9,296 nt of DNA from Pseudomonadota bacterium (GTDB lineage Bacteria > Pseudomonadota > Gammaproteobacteria > Burkholderiales > Burkholderiaceae): the NCBI GenBank assembly GCA_021783435.1, contig JAJXUC010000149.1:1-9296 (forward strand), read 5' to 3'. Positions within the stretch are counted from its first letter, which is position 1. Each line of letters starts with the position of its first letter. Below are positions 1 through 7,013 of the stretch, one piece after another. Below the pieces are notes generated by a model that saw only the letters and a program-made list of their open reading frames with translations, was not told where the DNA came from and made no database searches. The position numbers and the translations under genes are program-made.

Positions 1-681
1 CGCGAGGTTGACCACGCCGCTGCCCGCGGCGGCGTTCAATTGCAGCCCCGGCACGGCGCGCGTGGCGAAGAACGGAATCACGCGGCGGCCGATCAGCGCG
101 GCGACCACGGCCATCAGCAGCAGACCGGCATGCAGAGCCCGCCAGAGTGCGGGGAACGCCGCGTCCTGCGCGGCCCACAGGAAGGCCGCGTCGGTCGCCC
201 CCAGGCCGAGCAGCAGCAGGGGCACGCCGAGGTTGCGCCGGTTGCGCGTCTGCAGGATGGGCCGAGCGCAGGCCACGGCGGCGACAGCGAAAAACGCCAC
301 GTCGAGCACGGCCGCGGGCTTGAACCACGGGCCGCCCGCAAGCAGGCCTGCGCGCGCCAGCAGCCAGGCCAGGCACAAGCCGGCGAGCGGCCAGCCGCGC
401 AGCGTCGGCCGGCCCGTCCAGTTGGGCACGGCGGTGAGGAGGAAGCCGACTGCGATGCTCGCCACGAAGCCCCACAGCATCTCGTGCGCGTGCCAGAGCA
501 CGCCCGCCAGAGGACCCTGCGCCACGCCGGGGGCAAAGACCCAGATCGCCACGACGAGCCCGGCCCAGGCCATGCCCAGGGCGTACAACGGGCGAAAACC
601 CAGTTCGAATGTGGCGGCGAAGGACGGCGCGTAGCGCGCAGTCCTTGCAGGTTCCTCGATGCGCAGGAGTTCAACCGGCAT
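1..681 (-). CDS. nnrS: NnrS family haem/copper membrane protein, C-terminus beyond window edge
   Basis: The frame is open from the ATG at 681 to the left edge, giving 227 residues of a protein that is usually near 400. It is hydrophobic with several membrane helices and carries the NnrS-like stretch WHAHEMLWGF (about residues 63-72), followed by VGFLLTAVPNWTGRP. NnrS is an inner-membrane haem- and copper-containing protein associated with NO tolerance and denitrification regulons; its exact chemistry is not settled. The start is supported by GGAGGAGA placed 6 bases upstream. The gene overlaps the 3' end of the haemoglobin gene by 11 bp, so the two are almost certainly co-transcribed and probably translationally coupled. 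The upstream NsrR-type operator suggests induction by NO. I am confident of the family; the missing C-terminal part prevents judging completeness. Confidence 0.9.
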   Translation of the reverse strand, partial: MPVELLRIEEPARTARYAPSFAATFELGFRPLYALGMAWAGLVVAIWVFAPGVAQGPLAGVLWHAHEMLWGFVASIAVGFLLTAVPNWTGRPTLRGWPLAGLCLAWLLARAGLLAGGPWFKPAAVLDVAFFAVAAVACARPILQTRNRRNLGVPLLLLGLGATDAAFLWAAQDAAFPALWRALHAGLLLMAVVAALIGRRVIPFFATRAVPGLQLNAAAGSGVVNLA

Positions 682-1090
682 GTTGCGTCTCCTCCAAATC
701 ACGCGCCAGGTGTTGCGGCCGGTTGGCCATTTGCCAGCCCAGCCACAAGCTTTGCGCGATGCGCCTGGCCAACTCGTCAGCCCGGGCCTTCATCGCCGGT
801 TCGCAGACCGCCTGGGTGGTGGCCTCGAACAGCCGCAGCCAACGCGCGAACAAAGCGGGATCGAGTTCCGGCAAGGCCTGGTGGACCTGCATCGGCGCGC
901 CGCTGTAGCGTCCCGAGCCGAGCAGGATGGAAGTCCAGAAATCCACCATCCTGGCTAAATGCGTAGTCCAGTCAGCGATGTGGGCATCGAAGACGGGGGC
1001 GAGCCGATCGTCCTGTCGCACGCTGGTGTAGAAGGCGTGCACCATGCGTGTGATGACATCACCATTGCACTGTGCGGGGTCGAGCTTCAT
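671..1090 (-). CDS. Group 3 truncated haemoglobin
   Basis: The 139-residue protein has the layout of group 3 (Ctb/TrHb-P type) truncated globins. Visible residues fit the haem pocket: Tyr21 (B10) in HAFYTSVR, His44 (E7) in WTTHLARMVDFW, the loop LLGSGRYSGAPM, then His70 (F8, proximal) and Trp84 in FARWLRLF. Family members bind O2 and NO, and several take part in protection from nitrosative stress. It is a cytosolic protein with no signal peptide. It is followed by nnrS with an 11-bp overlap and preceded by an NsrR-type promoter, so a role in NO removal is the natural inference. The ribosome site is weak (AGGA about 10 bases before the ATG). Group 3 globins need a reductase partner, and none is seen in the window. 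Confidence 0.92.
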   Translation of the reverse strand: MKLDPAQCNGDVITRMVHAFYTSVRQDDRLAPVFDAHIADWTTHLARMVDFWTSILLGSGRYSGAPMQVHQALPELDPALFARWLRLFEATTQAVCEPAMKARADELARRIAQSLWLGWQMANRPQHLARDLEETQHAG

Positions 1091-1129
1091 GGGTCGTGTC
1101 CTGGGTCCACCATGCGGAGGCGGATTTAT

Positions 1130-1150
1130 TGATTCATTTTTTATGAATCA
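1130..1150. promoter_or_regulatory. Candidate NsrR operator
   Basis: A perfect inverted repeat TGATTCAT-N5-ATGAATCA lies in the gap between the NsrR-like gene and the haemoglobin gene. Centred on 1140, its half-sites resemble the known 11-1-11 NsrR half-site (ANGATGCATTT-like). It covers the -10 box and the predicted start site of the haemoglobin promoter, the expected geometry for repression that is relieved by NO. Confidence 0.7.
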
Positions 1151-1175
1151 TATATCCCACGACACGCTTCGGCAA
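1147..1175 (-). promoter_or_regulatory. Sigma70-like promoter of the haemoglobin-nnrS operon
   Basis: On the minus strand TTGCCG (1175-1170) is followed after exactly 17 bases by TATGAT (1152-1147). The predicted start is near 1140, leaving a leader of about 50 nt before the haemoglobin ATG. The -10 box lies inside the NsrR-type palindrome. The haemoglobin-nnrS pair can therefore be transcribed independently of the regulator gene just upstream. Confidence 0.6.
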
Positions 1176-1202
1176 ACCCTGCGTGCCGCCGCGGGATCGG
1201 AC

Positions 1203-1682
1203 CTATGCGACCGGTACCGTGTGCCGCGCCCTGCGCCTCGGCGTTGGAAGCGCAACCGTCTGCGTGGCGATTTGTGCATCGCCCCCCGAGGCCAGATCCG
1301 CGAGAGTCATGCTGTCGAGCGCCTGAAAAAAAGCATCGAGCGCCGCGCGCAGGCCGCGGGCAAGCTGGCAATGCGGCGTGAGCACGCAGGCGTCGGTACG
1401 GCGGTCGAAGCACTCCACCAGGCGGAAATCTTCCTCGGTGCCGCGCAACACCTCGCCGATGCGGATGGACACCGCCTCGCGCGCCAGGCGCAAACCGCCG
1501 GTACGGCCGCGCACGGATTGCAGATAACCGTTGCCCGCCAGATGCACCACCACCTTGGTGAGATGGCTGCGCGAGATGCGATGGAAATCGGCCAGTTCGG
1601 TGATGGTGACGAGGCGCTCGGGATGCTCGGCCGCGTACATCAGCACACGCAAGGCGTAGTCGGAAAACTGGGTCAGGCGCAT
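1203..1682 (-). CDS. nsrR: NsrR-like Rrf2 family NO-sensing repressor
   Basis: The 159-residue protein starts MRLTQFSDYALRVLMYAA and contains a winged helix-turn-helix (about 25-65, with SRSHLTKVV as recognition helix) and the wing VRGRTGGLRLA. Three cysteines, Cys91, Cys99 and Cys105 (C-x7-C-x5-C), plus Asp8 match the cluster ligands known for NsrR, an iron-sulfur repressor that loses DNA binding when NO attacks the cluster. The ending DSMTLADL is also NsrR-like, followed by an Arg-rich tail of about 30 residues. The ATG at 1682 is chosen because family similarity begins there; the frame stays open upstream to an ATG at 1733 and a TTG at 1754, and none of these has a good ribosome site. It precedes the haemoglobin-nnrS genes on the same strand. 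IscR-like or other Rrf2 roles are less likely given this context. Confidence 0.88.
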   Translation of the reverse strand: MRLTQFSDYALRVLMYAAEHPERLVTITELADFHRISRSHLTKVVVHLAGNGYLQSVRGRTGGLRLAREAVSIRIGEVLRGTEEDFRLVECFDRRTDACVLTPHCQLARGLRAALDAFFQALDSMTLADLASGGDAQIATQTVALPTPRRRARHTVPVA

Positions 1683-1790
1683 GGTGTGGCTTGAAGACGG
1701 AGCGGAAAGAGCGTCGAATGCAGGATTGTCCATCGAAGCGCTGGCGGCTCGCAACGCCGCACCCGCGCCCTACACCCGCTCCCATCGCCC

Positions 1791-2864
1791 ATGACCATCT
1801 CCACAGCCCCAAGCCAGCAATTCGCGAGCGACAACCTCGCCGGCATCTGTCCTGAAGCCCTGCAATCCCTGCTCGATGCCAACGCCAGCGGCCACCAGCC
1901 GGCCTATGGCGACGACATCTGGACGCAAAAGTCCACCGACATGCTGCGCGAGTTGTTCCAGACCGATTGCGACGTGTACTACGTGTTCAATGGCACCGCG
2001 GCCAATTCGCTGGCGCTGGCATCGATGTGCCAGAGCTACCACAGCGTCATTTGCTCGCCGGTCGCACATATCGAAACCGACGAATGCGGCGGCCCGGAAT
2101 TTTTCTCCAACGGCTCGAAACTGCTGGTGGGCGAAAGCGACAGCGCCGCCGCGCTCCTGGGCAAACTCACGCCGGACGCGGTGGACGATCTGGTGACCAA
2201 GCGCCATGACATCCACTACCCCAAGCCCAAGGTCGTCTCCCTCACCCAGGCCACCGAACTCGGTACGGTGTACACCGTCGAAGAGGTGCGGGCGATTGCC
2301 GCCATCGCCAAACGCCGGCACTTGAAGCTGCACATGGACGGCGCCCGCTTCGCCAACGCAGTGGCCACGCTCGGCGTGCATCCGTCCGAGATCACCTGGC
2401 GCGCCGGAGTGGACGTGCTGTGCTTCGGCGGCACCAAGAACGGCCTGCCGGTGGGCGAAGCCGTGGTCTTTTTCGACCGCGACCTGTCCGCCGATTTCGC
2501 CTGGCGCGTGAAGCAAGCCGGGCAGCTCGCCTCGAAAATGCGCTTCATCTCCGCACCCTGGGTGGGCATGCTGGAGCACGACACCTGGCTGCGCAACGCG
2601 CGCCACGCCAATGCCATGGCGCAACGCCTGTATCAAGCCATCCATGGCTTGCCGGGAGTGCGCGTGCTGCATCCGCCGCAAGCCAATGCGGTATTCGCGC
2701 AACTGCCTGCGGCCAGCATTGCGCGCTTGCATGCGACCGGCTGGAAGTTTTATGAATTCATCGCTGGCGGTGGTTGCCGCTTGATGTGCGCCTGGGATAC
2801 CCAGCCCGAGACGGTGGACGCCTTTGCCGCCGACCTCGCCGCCGCAAGCGCCCAGGCGGCATGA
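1791..2864 (+). CDS. ltaE: Low-specificity L-threonine aldolase
   Basis: The 357-residue protein is a fold-type I PLP enzyme of the threonine aldolase/beta-eliminating lyase family, which cleaves L-threonine and allo-threonine to glycine and acetaldehyde. Visible motifs are FASDN near the N-terminus, [11 protein letters not shown], His93 in [13 protein letters not shown] (stacking on the PLP ring), Asp183 and Arg186 in HMDGARF (cofactor and substrate contacts), and Lys216 in CFGGTKNG, the Schiff-base lysine. Length matches bacterial homologues (about 340-360). The gene is divergent from nsrR and lies 58 bp upstream of sdaA, suggesting a shared amino-acid degradation operon. No strong ribosome site is seen before the ATG, so the start is less certain than the function. 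A large opposite-strand frame over the same region is an artefact of GC-rich codon use. Confidence 0.93.
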   Translation: MTISTAPSQQFASDNLAGICPEALQSLLDANASGHQPAYGDDIWTQKSTDMLRELFQTDCDVYYVFNGTAANSLALASMCQSYHSVICSPVAHIETDECGGPEFFSNGSKLLVGESDSAAALLGKLTPDAVDDLVTKRHDIHYPKPKVVSLTQATELGTVYTVEEVRAIAAIAKRRHLKLHMDGARFANAVATLGVHPSEITWRAGVDVLCFGGTKNGLPVGEAVVFFDRDLSADFAWRVKQAGQLASKMRFISAPWVGMLEHDTWLRNARHANAMAQRLYQAIHGLPGVRVLHPPQANAVFAQLPAASIARLHATGWKFYEFIAGGGCRLMCAWDTQPETVDAFAADLAAASAQAA

Positions 2865-2911
2865 ATCCCCCGAGCCGGCATGCATGGCTCAGGGTGCCTG
2901 CTCACCTCACC

Positions 2912-2916
2912 AAGGA
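2912..2916 (+). promoter_or_regulatory. Ribosome binding site deciding the sdaA start
   Basis: AAGGA at 2912-2916 lies 6 bases before the ATG at 2923, where family similarity begins ([20 protein letters not shown]). This argues against the in-frame ATG at 2917, which touches the site, and against the longer open frame reaching back to 2824, which would overlap ltaE. Confidence 0.7.
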
Positions 2917-2922
2917 ATGATC

Positions 2923-4314
2923 ATGGCCGTTTCGGTGTTCGACCTGTTCAAGATCGGCATCGGTCCGTCGAGTTCGCACACCGTCGGGCCGATGCGCGCC
3001 GCACGCCTGTTCGCCACCGGCCTGCAACAACAGGGGTTGCTCGCGTCCGCCACCCGCGTGGAGTGCCGACTGTACGGCTCGCTGGCAGCCACGGGAAAAG
3101 GGCATGGCAGCGACAAGGCCGTGATGCTCGGACTGATGGGCGAGGAACCCGACCAGGTGAATGTCGATGCAGTCCCCACCCGGATCGACGGCGTGCGCAT
3201 GGACAAGCACCTCTCACTGCTGGGCGTACATGGCCTGGCCTTCGACCCGCAGACCGACTTGCTGTTCCAACGCGGCAAGCCTCTGCCGCTGCATCCCAAT
3301 GGTATGCGCTTTGCGGCATTCGATGCGGCTGGCGAACTGCTGGCCGAGCGCACGTACTACTCGGTCGGCGGTGGTTTCGTGCTGAGCGACGAAGTCGCCG
3401 CCGACGGCTCGCGTCACGCCGCCATCGCCCCCGACACCACCATCCTCGCCCTGCCTTTTCACAGCGGCGCCGATCTGCTCGCGCTGGCGGCACAGCATCA
3501 CTGCAGCATCGCCGACATCATGCGCATCAACGAGCGACACTGGCGCCACGACAGTGACATCGACGCCGGCCTGTTGCGCATCTGGCGCGTGATGCAGGAC
3601 TGTGTCGCGCGCGGCTGCCACACCCAGGGCGTTCTGCCCGGCGGCTTCAAGGTCGAGCGCCGTGCCCCGGCGCTCTACGCCGCCCTGCATGGCAAGGCGG
3701 CCTCGAGCCCGATCGACCCGCTGCGCGCACTCGACTGGGTGAACCTTTGGGCGCTGGCGGTGAACGAGGAAAACGCCGCAGGCGGCCGCGTCGTCACCGC
3801 CCCCACCAACGGCGCTGCCGGCATCGTGCCCGCGGTGCTGCATTACTACGTGCGCCTCACGCCCGAGGCCGACGCGCAAGGCGTGGTGGACTTCCTGCTG
3901 ACGGCCGGCGCCATCGGCCTGCTGTACAAGGAGAACGCCTCCATCTCGGGTGCCGAAGTGGGCTGTCAGGGAGAGGTTGGCGTGGCCTGCAGCATGGCCG
4001 CCGGAGCCTTGTGCGCGGTCCTCGGCGGCAGCGTGAAGCAGGTGGAGAACGCCGCCGAGGTGGGCATGGAACATCATCTGGGACTGACCTGCGACCCGGT
4101 GGGCGGTCTGGTGCAGATTCCCTGCATCGAGCGCAACGCCATGGGCGCGGTGCAGGCCATCAACGCCGCCCGCATGGCCTTGCGCGGCAACGGCCAGCAT
4201 CATGTCTCACTCGACAAAGTCATCAAGACCATGCGCGAAACCGGCGCCGACATGCAGACCAAGTACAAGGAAACCGCCCGCGGTGGGCTGGCGGTGAACA
4301 TCATCGAGTGCTGA
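2923..4314 (+). CDS. sdaA: L-serine ammonia-lyase (4Fe-4S, single chain)
   Basis: The 463-residue protein deaminates L-serine to pyruvate and ammonia in the cytosol. It has both family domains in one chain, close to the 454 residues of E. coli SdaA. The N-terminal beta domain opens with [16 protein letters not shown] (about 10-25). The alpha domain includes [17 protein letters not shown] and [18 protein letters not shown]. Cys348 (GCQGEVG), Cys390 (CDPVGG) and Cys401 (IPCIERN) are the expected 4Fe-4S ligands. The ending [14 protein letters not shown] is typical. An intact cluster means the enzyme is oxygen-sensitive. It follows ltaE by 58 bp and converges on pagP, with only 34 bp between and no clear terminator. 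Together with ltaE it would feed serine and threonine into pyruvate and C2 metabolism. Confidence 0.96.
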   Translation: MAVSVFDLFKIGIGPSSSHTVGPMRAARLFATGLQQQGLLASATRVECRLYGSLAATGKGHGSDKAVMLGLMGEEPDQVNVDAVPTRIDGVRMDKHLSLLGVHGLAFDPQTDLLFQRGKPLPLHPNGMRFAAFDAAGELLAERTYYSVGGGFVLSDEVAADGSRHAAIAPDTTILALPFHSGADLLALAAQHHCSIADIMRINERHWRHDSDIDAGLLRIWRVMQDCVARGCHTQGVLPGGFKVERRAPALYAALHGKAASSPIDPLRALDWVNLWALAVNEENAAGGRVVTAPTNGAAGIVPAVLHYYVRLTPEADAQGVVDFLLTAGAIGLLYKENASISGAEVGCQGEVGVACSMAAGALCAVLGGSVKQVENAAEVGMEHHLGLTCDPVGGLVQIPCIERNAMGAVQAINAARMALRGNGQHHVSLDKVIKTMRETGADMQTKYKETARGGLAVNIIEC

Positions 4315-4348
4315 GCGCTCGTGGCGCGTCGCCTCCTCGCAAGCCGCT

Positions 4349-4960
4349 TCAACGAAAGGCGTAGCGCGCAAAGAAGAACGCCACATTGCCGTTGTTCAGC
4401 GTGCTGGTCACCTTGGGCAGGAAGGTTCCGTACAGGGTGAAGCGGCCATACCCCACCGAAACCAGCGGCAAGGCGATGGGAAAGGGAATGTTCTTGAAAA
4501 TGTCGGCGCGCGAGGTGATGCCCGCGGTGTAGCCGGCCCCGAAATGCAAGGCGCCGACAGGGTCCCACAACCACTGTTTCGCATAGCCGACCACGGGCTC
4601 GGCGTTGCGGTGCGAGTCGGAGAACATCATGGCGTAGATCATCTCGTCGTTGCCGTTCGCATCGATGATGTGCTTGCCCCAACCCAGACCCCAGGCATGG
4701 CTGTTGAGTTGGGCGCGCTTGGCTGCGGTGTAGGTGGCCGGGTCGTGCCAGGTGTAGCCAGTGACGAACAGATCGGGCGTGCCGTTGTCGTAGATGTTGG
4801 TGAGGTTTTGCGTGGCGCGATCGGCCCAATGCATCACACCCGCCTGGCTCGTGGGTGGCAGCAGCATCAGCATGCCGAGAAACGCGGCGAGGACGATCGG
4901 GCGCATCGACGCACCATAGACGTGGGATGTTTCTGCAATCTTGCGCGTGTGCGTCTTCAT
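4349..4960 (-). CDS. pagP: PagP-like lipid A palmitoyltransferase
   Basis: The 203-residue protein resembles PagP, the outer-membrane eight-stranded barrel that transfers palmitate from phospholipid to lipid A. The catalytic residues known from E. coli are present: His72 in TWHDP, and Asp115-Ser116 in MMFSDSHRN. Further family signatures are [43 protein letters not shown] and [15 protein letters not shown], which ends in a basic-aromatic barrel terminus. Residues 19-40 form a signal peptide (cleavage near SQA|G). The start at 4960 gives a long n-region; the ATG at 4906 (Met19) is an alternative. AGGA lies 11 bases before 4960, rather far. Palmitoylation usually raises resistance to cationic peptides and tightens the outer membrane. 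It converges with sdaA. Confidence 0.92.
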   Translation of the reverse strand: MKTHTRKIAETSHVYGASMRPIVLAAFLGMLMLLPPTSQAGVMHWADRATQNLTNIYDNGTPDLFVTGYTWHDPATYTAAKRAQLNSHAWGLGWGKHIIDANGNDEMIYAMMFSDSHRNAEPVVGYAKQWLWDPVGALHFGAGYTAGITSRADIFKNIPFPIALPLVSVGYGRFTLYGTFLPKVTSTLNNGNVAFFFARYAFR

Positions 4961-4991
4961 GGGTTTCAGAATCCTGCAGAGCTTAAAGGCG

Positions 4992-5035
4992 GTTGACGGG
5001 GCATGTTGACGGTGCCGGTCGATGGGCGCGTCAAC
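4992..5035. repeat. Heptamer repeats upstream of pagP
   Basis: GTTGACGG occurs at 4992-4999 and 5005-5012 as direct repeats 13 bp apart, and its inverse CGTCAAC follows at 5029-5035. All lie 30-75 bp upstream of the pagP start. Tandem repeats of this size can be response-regulator boxes, but no matching -10/-35 pair is clear. Confidence 0.35.
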
Positions 5036-5267
5036 GAGCGTGAAAAGTCTTGGCGGCGCCGTTGCCCAGAGCGTCGGGCTGGCGTACTTGCCGGGTGCCC
5101 GGGCCGCAGGCCTCGAGGCGCAGGGTCGTGAACCCGAGCATCCGGCGCCTGTTCAGGTAAACGGCACAGGCGGCGTGGCAGCACGGGAACTCGGCGATCA
5201 CGGGCGGGAAAGTCCCGCAAGGATTCGAGGCGCACAACGATTGAAAAAAAGCAACCCGGAAAACCAA
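5031..5267 (-). CDS. Possible small Cys-rich hypothetical protein (doubtful)
   Basis: A 78-codon frame from a TTG at 5267 to a TGA at 5031 fills the gap between the beta-barrel gene and pagP. From about codon 13 onward most codons end in G or C, as in the real genes nearby; the first dozen codons are AT-rich. The product is rich in Cys (PCCHAACAVYLNRRR) and shows no signal peptide, membrane helix or family I recognise. There is no good ribosome site. It may be the remnant of a longer gene whose start was lost, a real small gene, or chance in GC-rich DNA. A hairpin with arms GCGGGA/TCCCGC sits inside it at 5204-5218. If it is not a gene, the interval 4961-5289 holds only the repeats described separately. 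Confidence 0.3.
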   Translation of the reverse strand: MVFRVAFFQSLCASNPCGTFPPVIAEFPCCHAACAVYLNRRRMLGFTTLRLEACGPGTRQVRQPDALGNGAAKTFHAR

Positions 5268-5289
5268 ATTTCAATTTTTTGAGAGGGCT

Positions 5290-5775
5290 TCAAAAACGAT
5301 AATTCAGCCCAACCAGAAGTGTATCCAGATTCGTTCCGAGCGCGCCTGAATTGGGCACGAATTGGTATTCGGTACGAATGCTCATCGCCGGCGTCAAAGC
5401 GTAGGACAGGCCCAAACCAAGCAAGGGGCTGGTTCCGGTTGCGTTGTGCCTGCCGGTCGGGCTTTCGGTCCAATGCGCCAAGCCCAATCGCCCAAGGAGG
5501 CTGAGATGGTCGGTAAGATGGTAACGACCGAGCCCGCTCACGCTCCACATCGTCATTTCATAGCCCATCAATGACTCGTAACCCACTTCCAGCCCGAGCG
5601 ATGGATTAAAATCATAACCAGCCGTGAACCCGAAATCCGATGAATTTCCATAGCCGGATGTTGTCGTTTTAGCAATGTTCGCAGCCAAGTTGAAACCGGT
5701 GCTTGCATAAGCGGTCGGCGCCGCGACGATCACAGCTGTCAATAATGATGCCGTCAATAATTGAATCGATTTCAT
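5290..5775 (-). CDS. Small outer-membrane beta-barrel protein (OmpA-like/OmpW-like)
   Basis: The 161-residue protein begins with a signal peptide (MKSIQLLTASLLTAVIVAAPTAYA, cleavage before STGF). The mature part of about 137 residues alternates polar and apolar residues in strands such as FGFTAGYDFNPSLGLEVGYESL, SVSGLGRYHLT, LSLLGRLGLAHW, SPLLGLGLSYALTPAMSIRTEYQFV and DTLLVGLNYRF. The C-terminal Phe is the usual BAM recognition signal. Size fits an eight-stranded barrel without a periplasmic domain. GGAAA lies about 7 bases before the ATG. The coding region and its upstream leader are AT-richer than ltaE and sdaA. A palindrome shared with the PAP2 gene lies about 160 bp upstream. Substrate or function cannot be read from the sequence; structural or stress-envelope roles are typical of such barrels. 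Confidence 0.85.
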   Translation of the reverse strand: MKSIQLLTASLLTAVIVAAPTAYASTGFNLAANIAKTTTSGYGNSSDFGFTAGYDFNPSLGLEVGYESLMGYEMTMWSVSGLGRYHLTDHLSLLGRLGLAHWTESPTGRHNATGTSPLLGLGLSYALTPAMSIRTEYQFVPNSGALGTNLDTLLVGLNYRF

Positions 5776-5895
5776 CAGATGTTTCCAATTTAAATAAAGG
5801 AAAATTCAATGCATGCCAACCTGACGAGCGTTGGCGTCCAGGCCGGTTTCGTGCGAAGGATTGATTTCAAAACGCCACGGAAATCAGCTTGAAAG

Positions 5896-5924
5896 ATATT
5901 AAGTGTTCATGACCCTCATTTCCA
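5896..5924 (-). promoter_or_regulatory. Possible promoter of the beta-barrel gene
   Basis: On the minus strand TGGAAA (5924-5919) and TAATAT (5901-5896) are 17 bases apart and each match the sigma70 hexamers at 4 of 6 positions. The start would be near 5889, giving a leader of about 114 nt. The palindrome centred near 5942 lies just upstream, where an activator would bind. Confidence 0.35.
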
Positions 5925-5933
5925 TGACGTCGA

Positions 5934-5951
5934 GATGACGATTGCGTCATC
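5934..5951. promoter_or_regulatory. Palindromic operator candidate, copy 1 (beta-barrel gene)
   Basis: GATGACG-ATTG-CGTCATC is a perfect inverted repeat with 7-bp arms. On the minus strand it matches the copy upstream of the PAP2 gene at 18 of 20 positions, in the same orientation and at a similar distance from the downstream gene. The regulator is not identified in this window. Confidence 0.6.
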
Positions 5952-6009
5952 CAGGATGCGGCCGTTGATCGCGAGCAAGGACGGCGTCACGGGCCCGGGC
6001 TTGCGCGGC

Positions 6010-6918
6010 TCAGGACTCCGTGGCTTGCTCCGTTGGCGCGGGCCGCTGCATCGCCCCCATCAGGTGATGGGGGTCGACGCGATGGCTGGCCGGGTCGCCC
6101 TGCGTGGGCCCGGTGCCTGAAACCCCGTGTCGCCGGGCTACGAATCCGGCCTTGGCGCCGCGACCCCGGATGGTCAGGTAGGCGACGACGGCAACGATCA
6201 GGGTCGTGAGCACGAGGCTGATGGAGCCGTCCCCGTAACCCAGGCCGCCCATGCTCAATGGTTTGTCGAACCAGTCGGCCCATGAAGCTCCCATCGGGCG
6301 CGTCATGACATAAGCAAACCAGAATGTCAAAATCTCGTTCAAACCCAAGCGCGTCCCAGCGATGATCGGCAACGCAAACAACACCGTAAACAAGATCGAC
6401 GATCCAGAATATCCCAGACGAAACGTGCTCGCGGTCATGTCACCCGCGGCTGTGCCGAGAGCAAATGCGGCGATCACGGCTGCCCAGTAAAACAACTCAC
6501 GGCGTCGGGTACGGATGCTGTGAATGGAAATGGTTTTTTCTAGGAGCCACCAGGCAATAAAAATAAAAGCCAGGGCCATGGCGAAAAACAGGGTCGACAA
6601 CACATAGGGGACGCCGAGAACGATGTGAACCACATCCGCCATCATCGTGCCGAAAACACTGACCATGGCAACCATCAGCCAGTAAACCCAGGCGATGTAG
6701 CGCCGCACGGCCAACTGCAGGGCAAAGGCCGCCAGAAAAAACACCGCTCCAAGGCAAACGGCAACATAAGGGTTGAAATGCGACACGAGATAATCCGAAG
6801 TCGCCTCACCCATCGCCGTTGTCAATAATTTGGCAATCCAGAAAATCAGCGTAATTTCTGGAACTTTGGACGATATTTGAAATGCATGGTTGATTTTCGT
6901 CAAAGGTGCGCTGCGCAT
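6010..6918 (-). CDS. COG4705-like eight-helix membrane protein with four internal repeats
   Basis: The 302-residue inner-membrane protein resembles the uncharacterised COG4705 family (opening SKVPEITLIFWIAKLL). Eight membrane helices are visible between about residues 20 and 250, arranged as four repeats of two. Each repeat holds [FY]-W-x9-G-x4-D: Trp27/Gly37/Asp42, Trp80/Gly90/Asp95, Trp145/Gly155/Asp160 and Trp200/Gly210/Asp215. The last is followed by DWFDKPL. Regularly placed membrane acidic residues suggest cation or proton transport, but that is inference. The last 50 or so residues are a polar, His-containing tail that looks disordered and whose DNA forms a strong hairpin. The gene follows the PAP2 gene by 95 bp on the same strand and could be in its operon. 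No convincing ribosome site precedes the ATG. The 5' half is AT-richer than the flanks. Confidence 0.8.
   Translation of the reverse strand: MRSAPLTKINHAFQISSKVPEITLIFWIAKLLTTAMGEATSDYLVSHFNPYVAVCLGAVFFLAAFALQLAVRRYIAWVYWLMVAMVSVFGTMMADVVHIVLGVPYVLSTLFFAMALAFIFIAWWLLEKTISIHSIRTRRRELFYWAAVIAAFALGTAAGDMTASTFRLGYSGSSILFTVLFALPIIAGTRLGLNEILTFWFAYVMTRPMGASWADWFDKPLSMGGLGYGDGSISLVLTTLIVAVVAYLTIRGRGAKAGFVARRHGVSGTGPTQGDPASHRVDPHHLMGAMQRPAPTEQATES
6054..6073. repeat. Perfect 20-bp palindrome in the 3' end of the COG4705-like gene
   Basis: CCCCCATCA-GG-TGATGGGGG has 9-bp perfect arms and lies about 40 bp before the stop codon, within the part encoding the His-containing tail. It would form a very stable hairpin in RNA of either strand. 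No T-run follows, so it is not a classical terminator. Confidence 0.6.
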
Positions 6919-7013
6919 TGGTTATCGATTGGATTTCTGCATCGTGTTGCACCCTGCCGGCCTGGTTGTTCCCAAGCTCATGATGACTTGTTGTGCGCTG
7001 GTCGCCCAGGCGT

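Noticed and set aside
114..674. Minus-strand 186-codon frame at the left edge
   Set aside because: Its Arg/Ser/Pro/Cys-rich product is the out-of-frame reading of nnrS, which is open in the neighbouring frame and matches its family.
1129..1151. FNR box (TTGAT-N4-ATCAA) upstream of the haemoglobin gene
   Set aside because: The TTGAT and ATCA elements are separated by 12 bases instead of 4; the geometry fits NsrR, not FNR.
1770..2885. Long minus-strand open frame opposite ltaE
   Set aside because: It mirrors the ltaE codons, is His/Gly/Val-rich without any family pattern, and ltaE on the plus strand has complete PLP-enzyme motifs.
2869..2890. GAGCC...GGCTC inverted repeat between ltaE and sdaA as terminator
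   Set aside because: The 5-bp arms with a 9-base loop and no T-run are too weak, and the genes appear to form one unit.
3214..4203. Long minus-strand open frame opposite sdaA
   Set aside because: Antisense shadow produced by GC-rich third positions; sdaA carries all family motifs and cluster cysteines.
5239..5285. AT-rich stretch before the end of the barrel gene as a rho-independent terminator
   Set aside because: It has T-runs on the minus strand, but no GC-rich stem directly precedes them.
5791..5819. TTGGCA-N17-TATTTA as promoter of the beta-barrel gene
   Set aside because: Transcription would start about 9 bases before the ATG and cut off the ribosome site GGAAA. The -10 box matches at only 3 of 6 positions.
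5815..5835. GCCAAC-N9-GTTGGC inverted repeat as an operator
   Set aside because: Arms are only 6 bp and it is tied to the rejected promoter; it occurs nowhere else that I noticed in the window.
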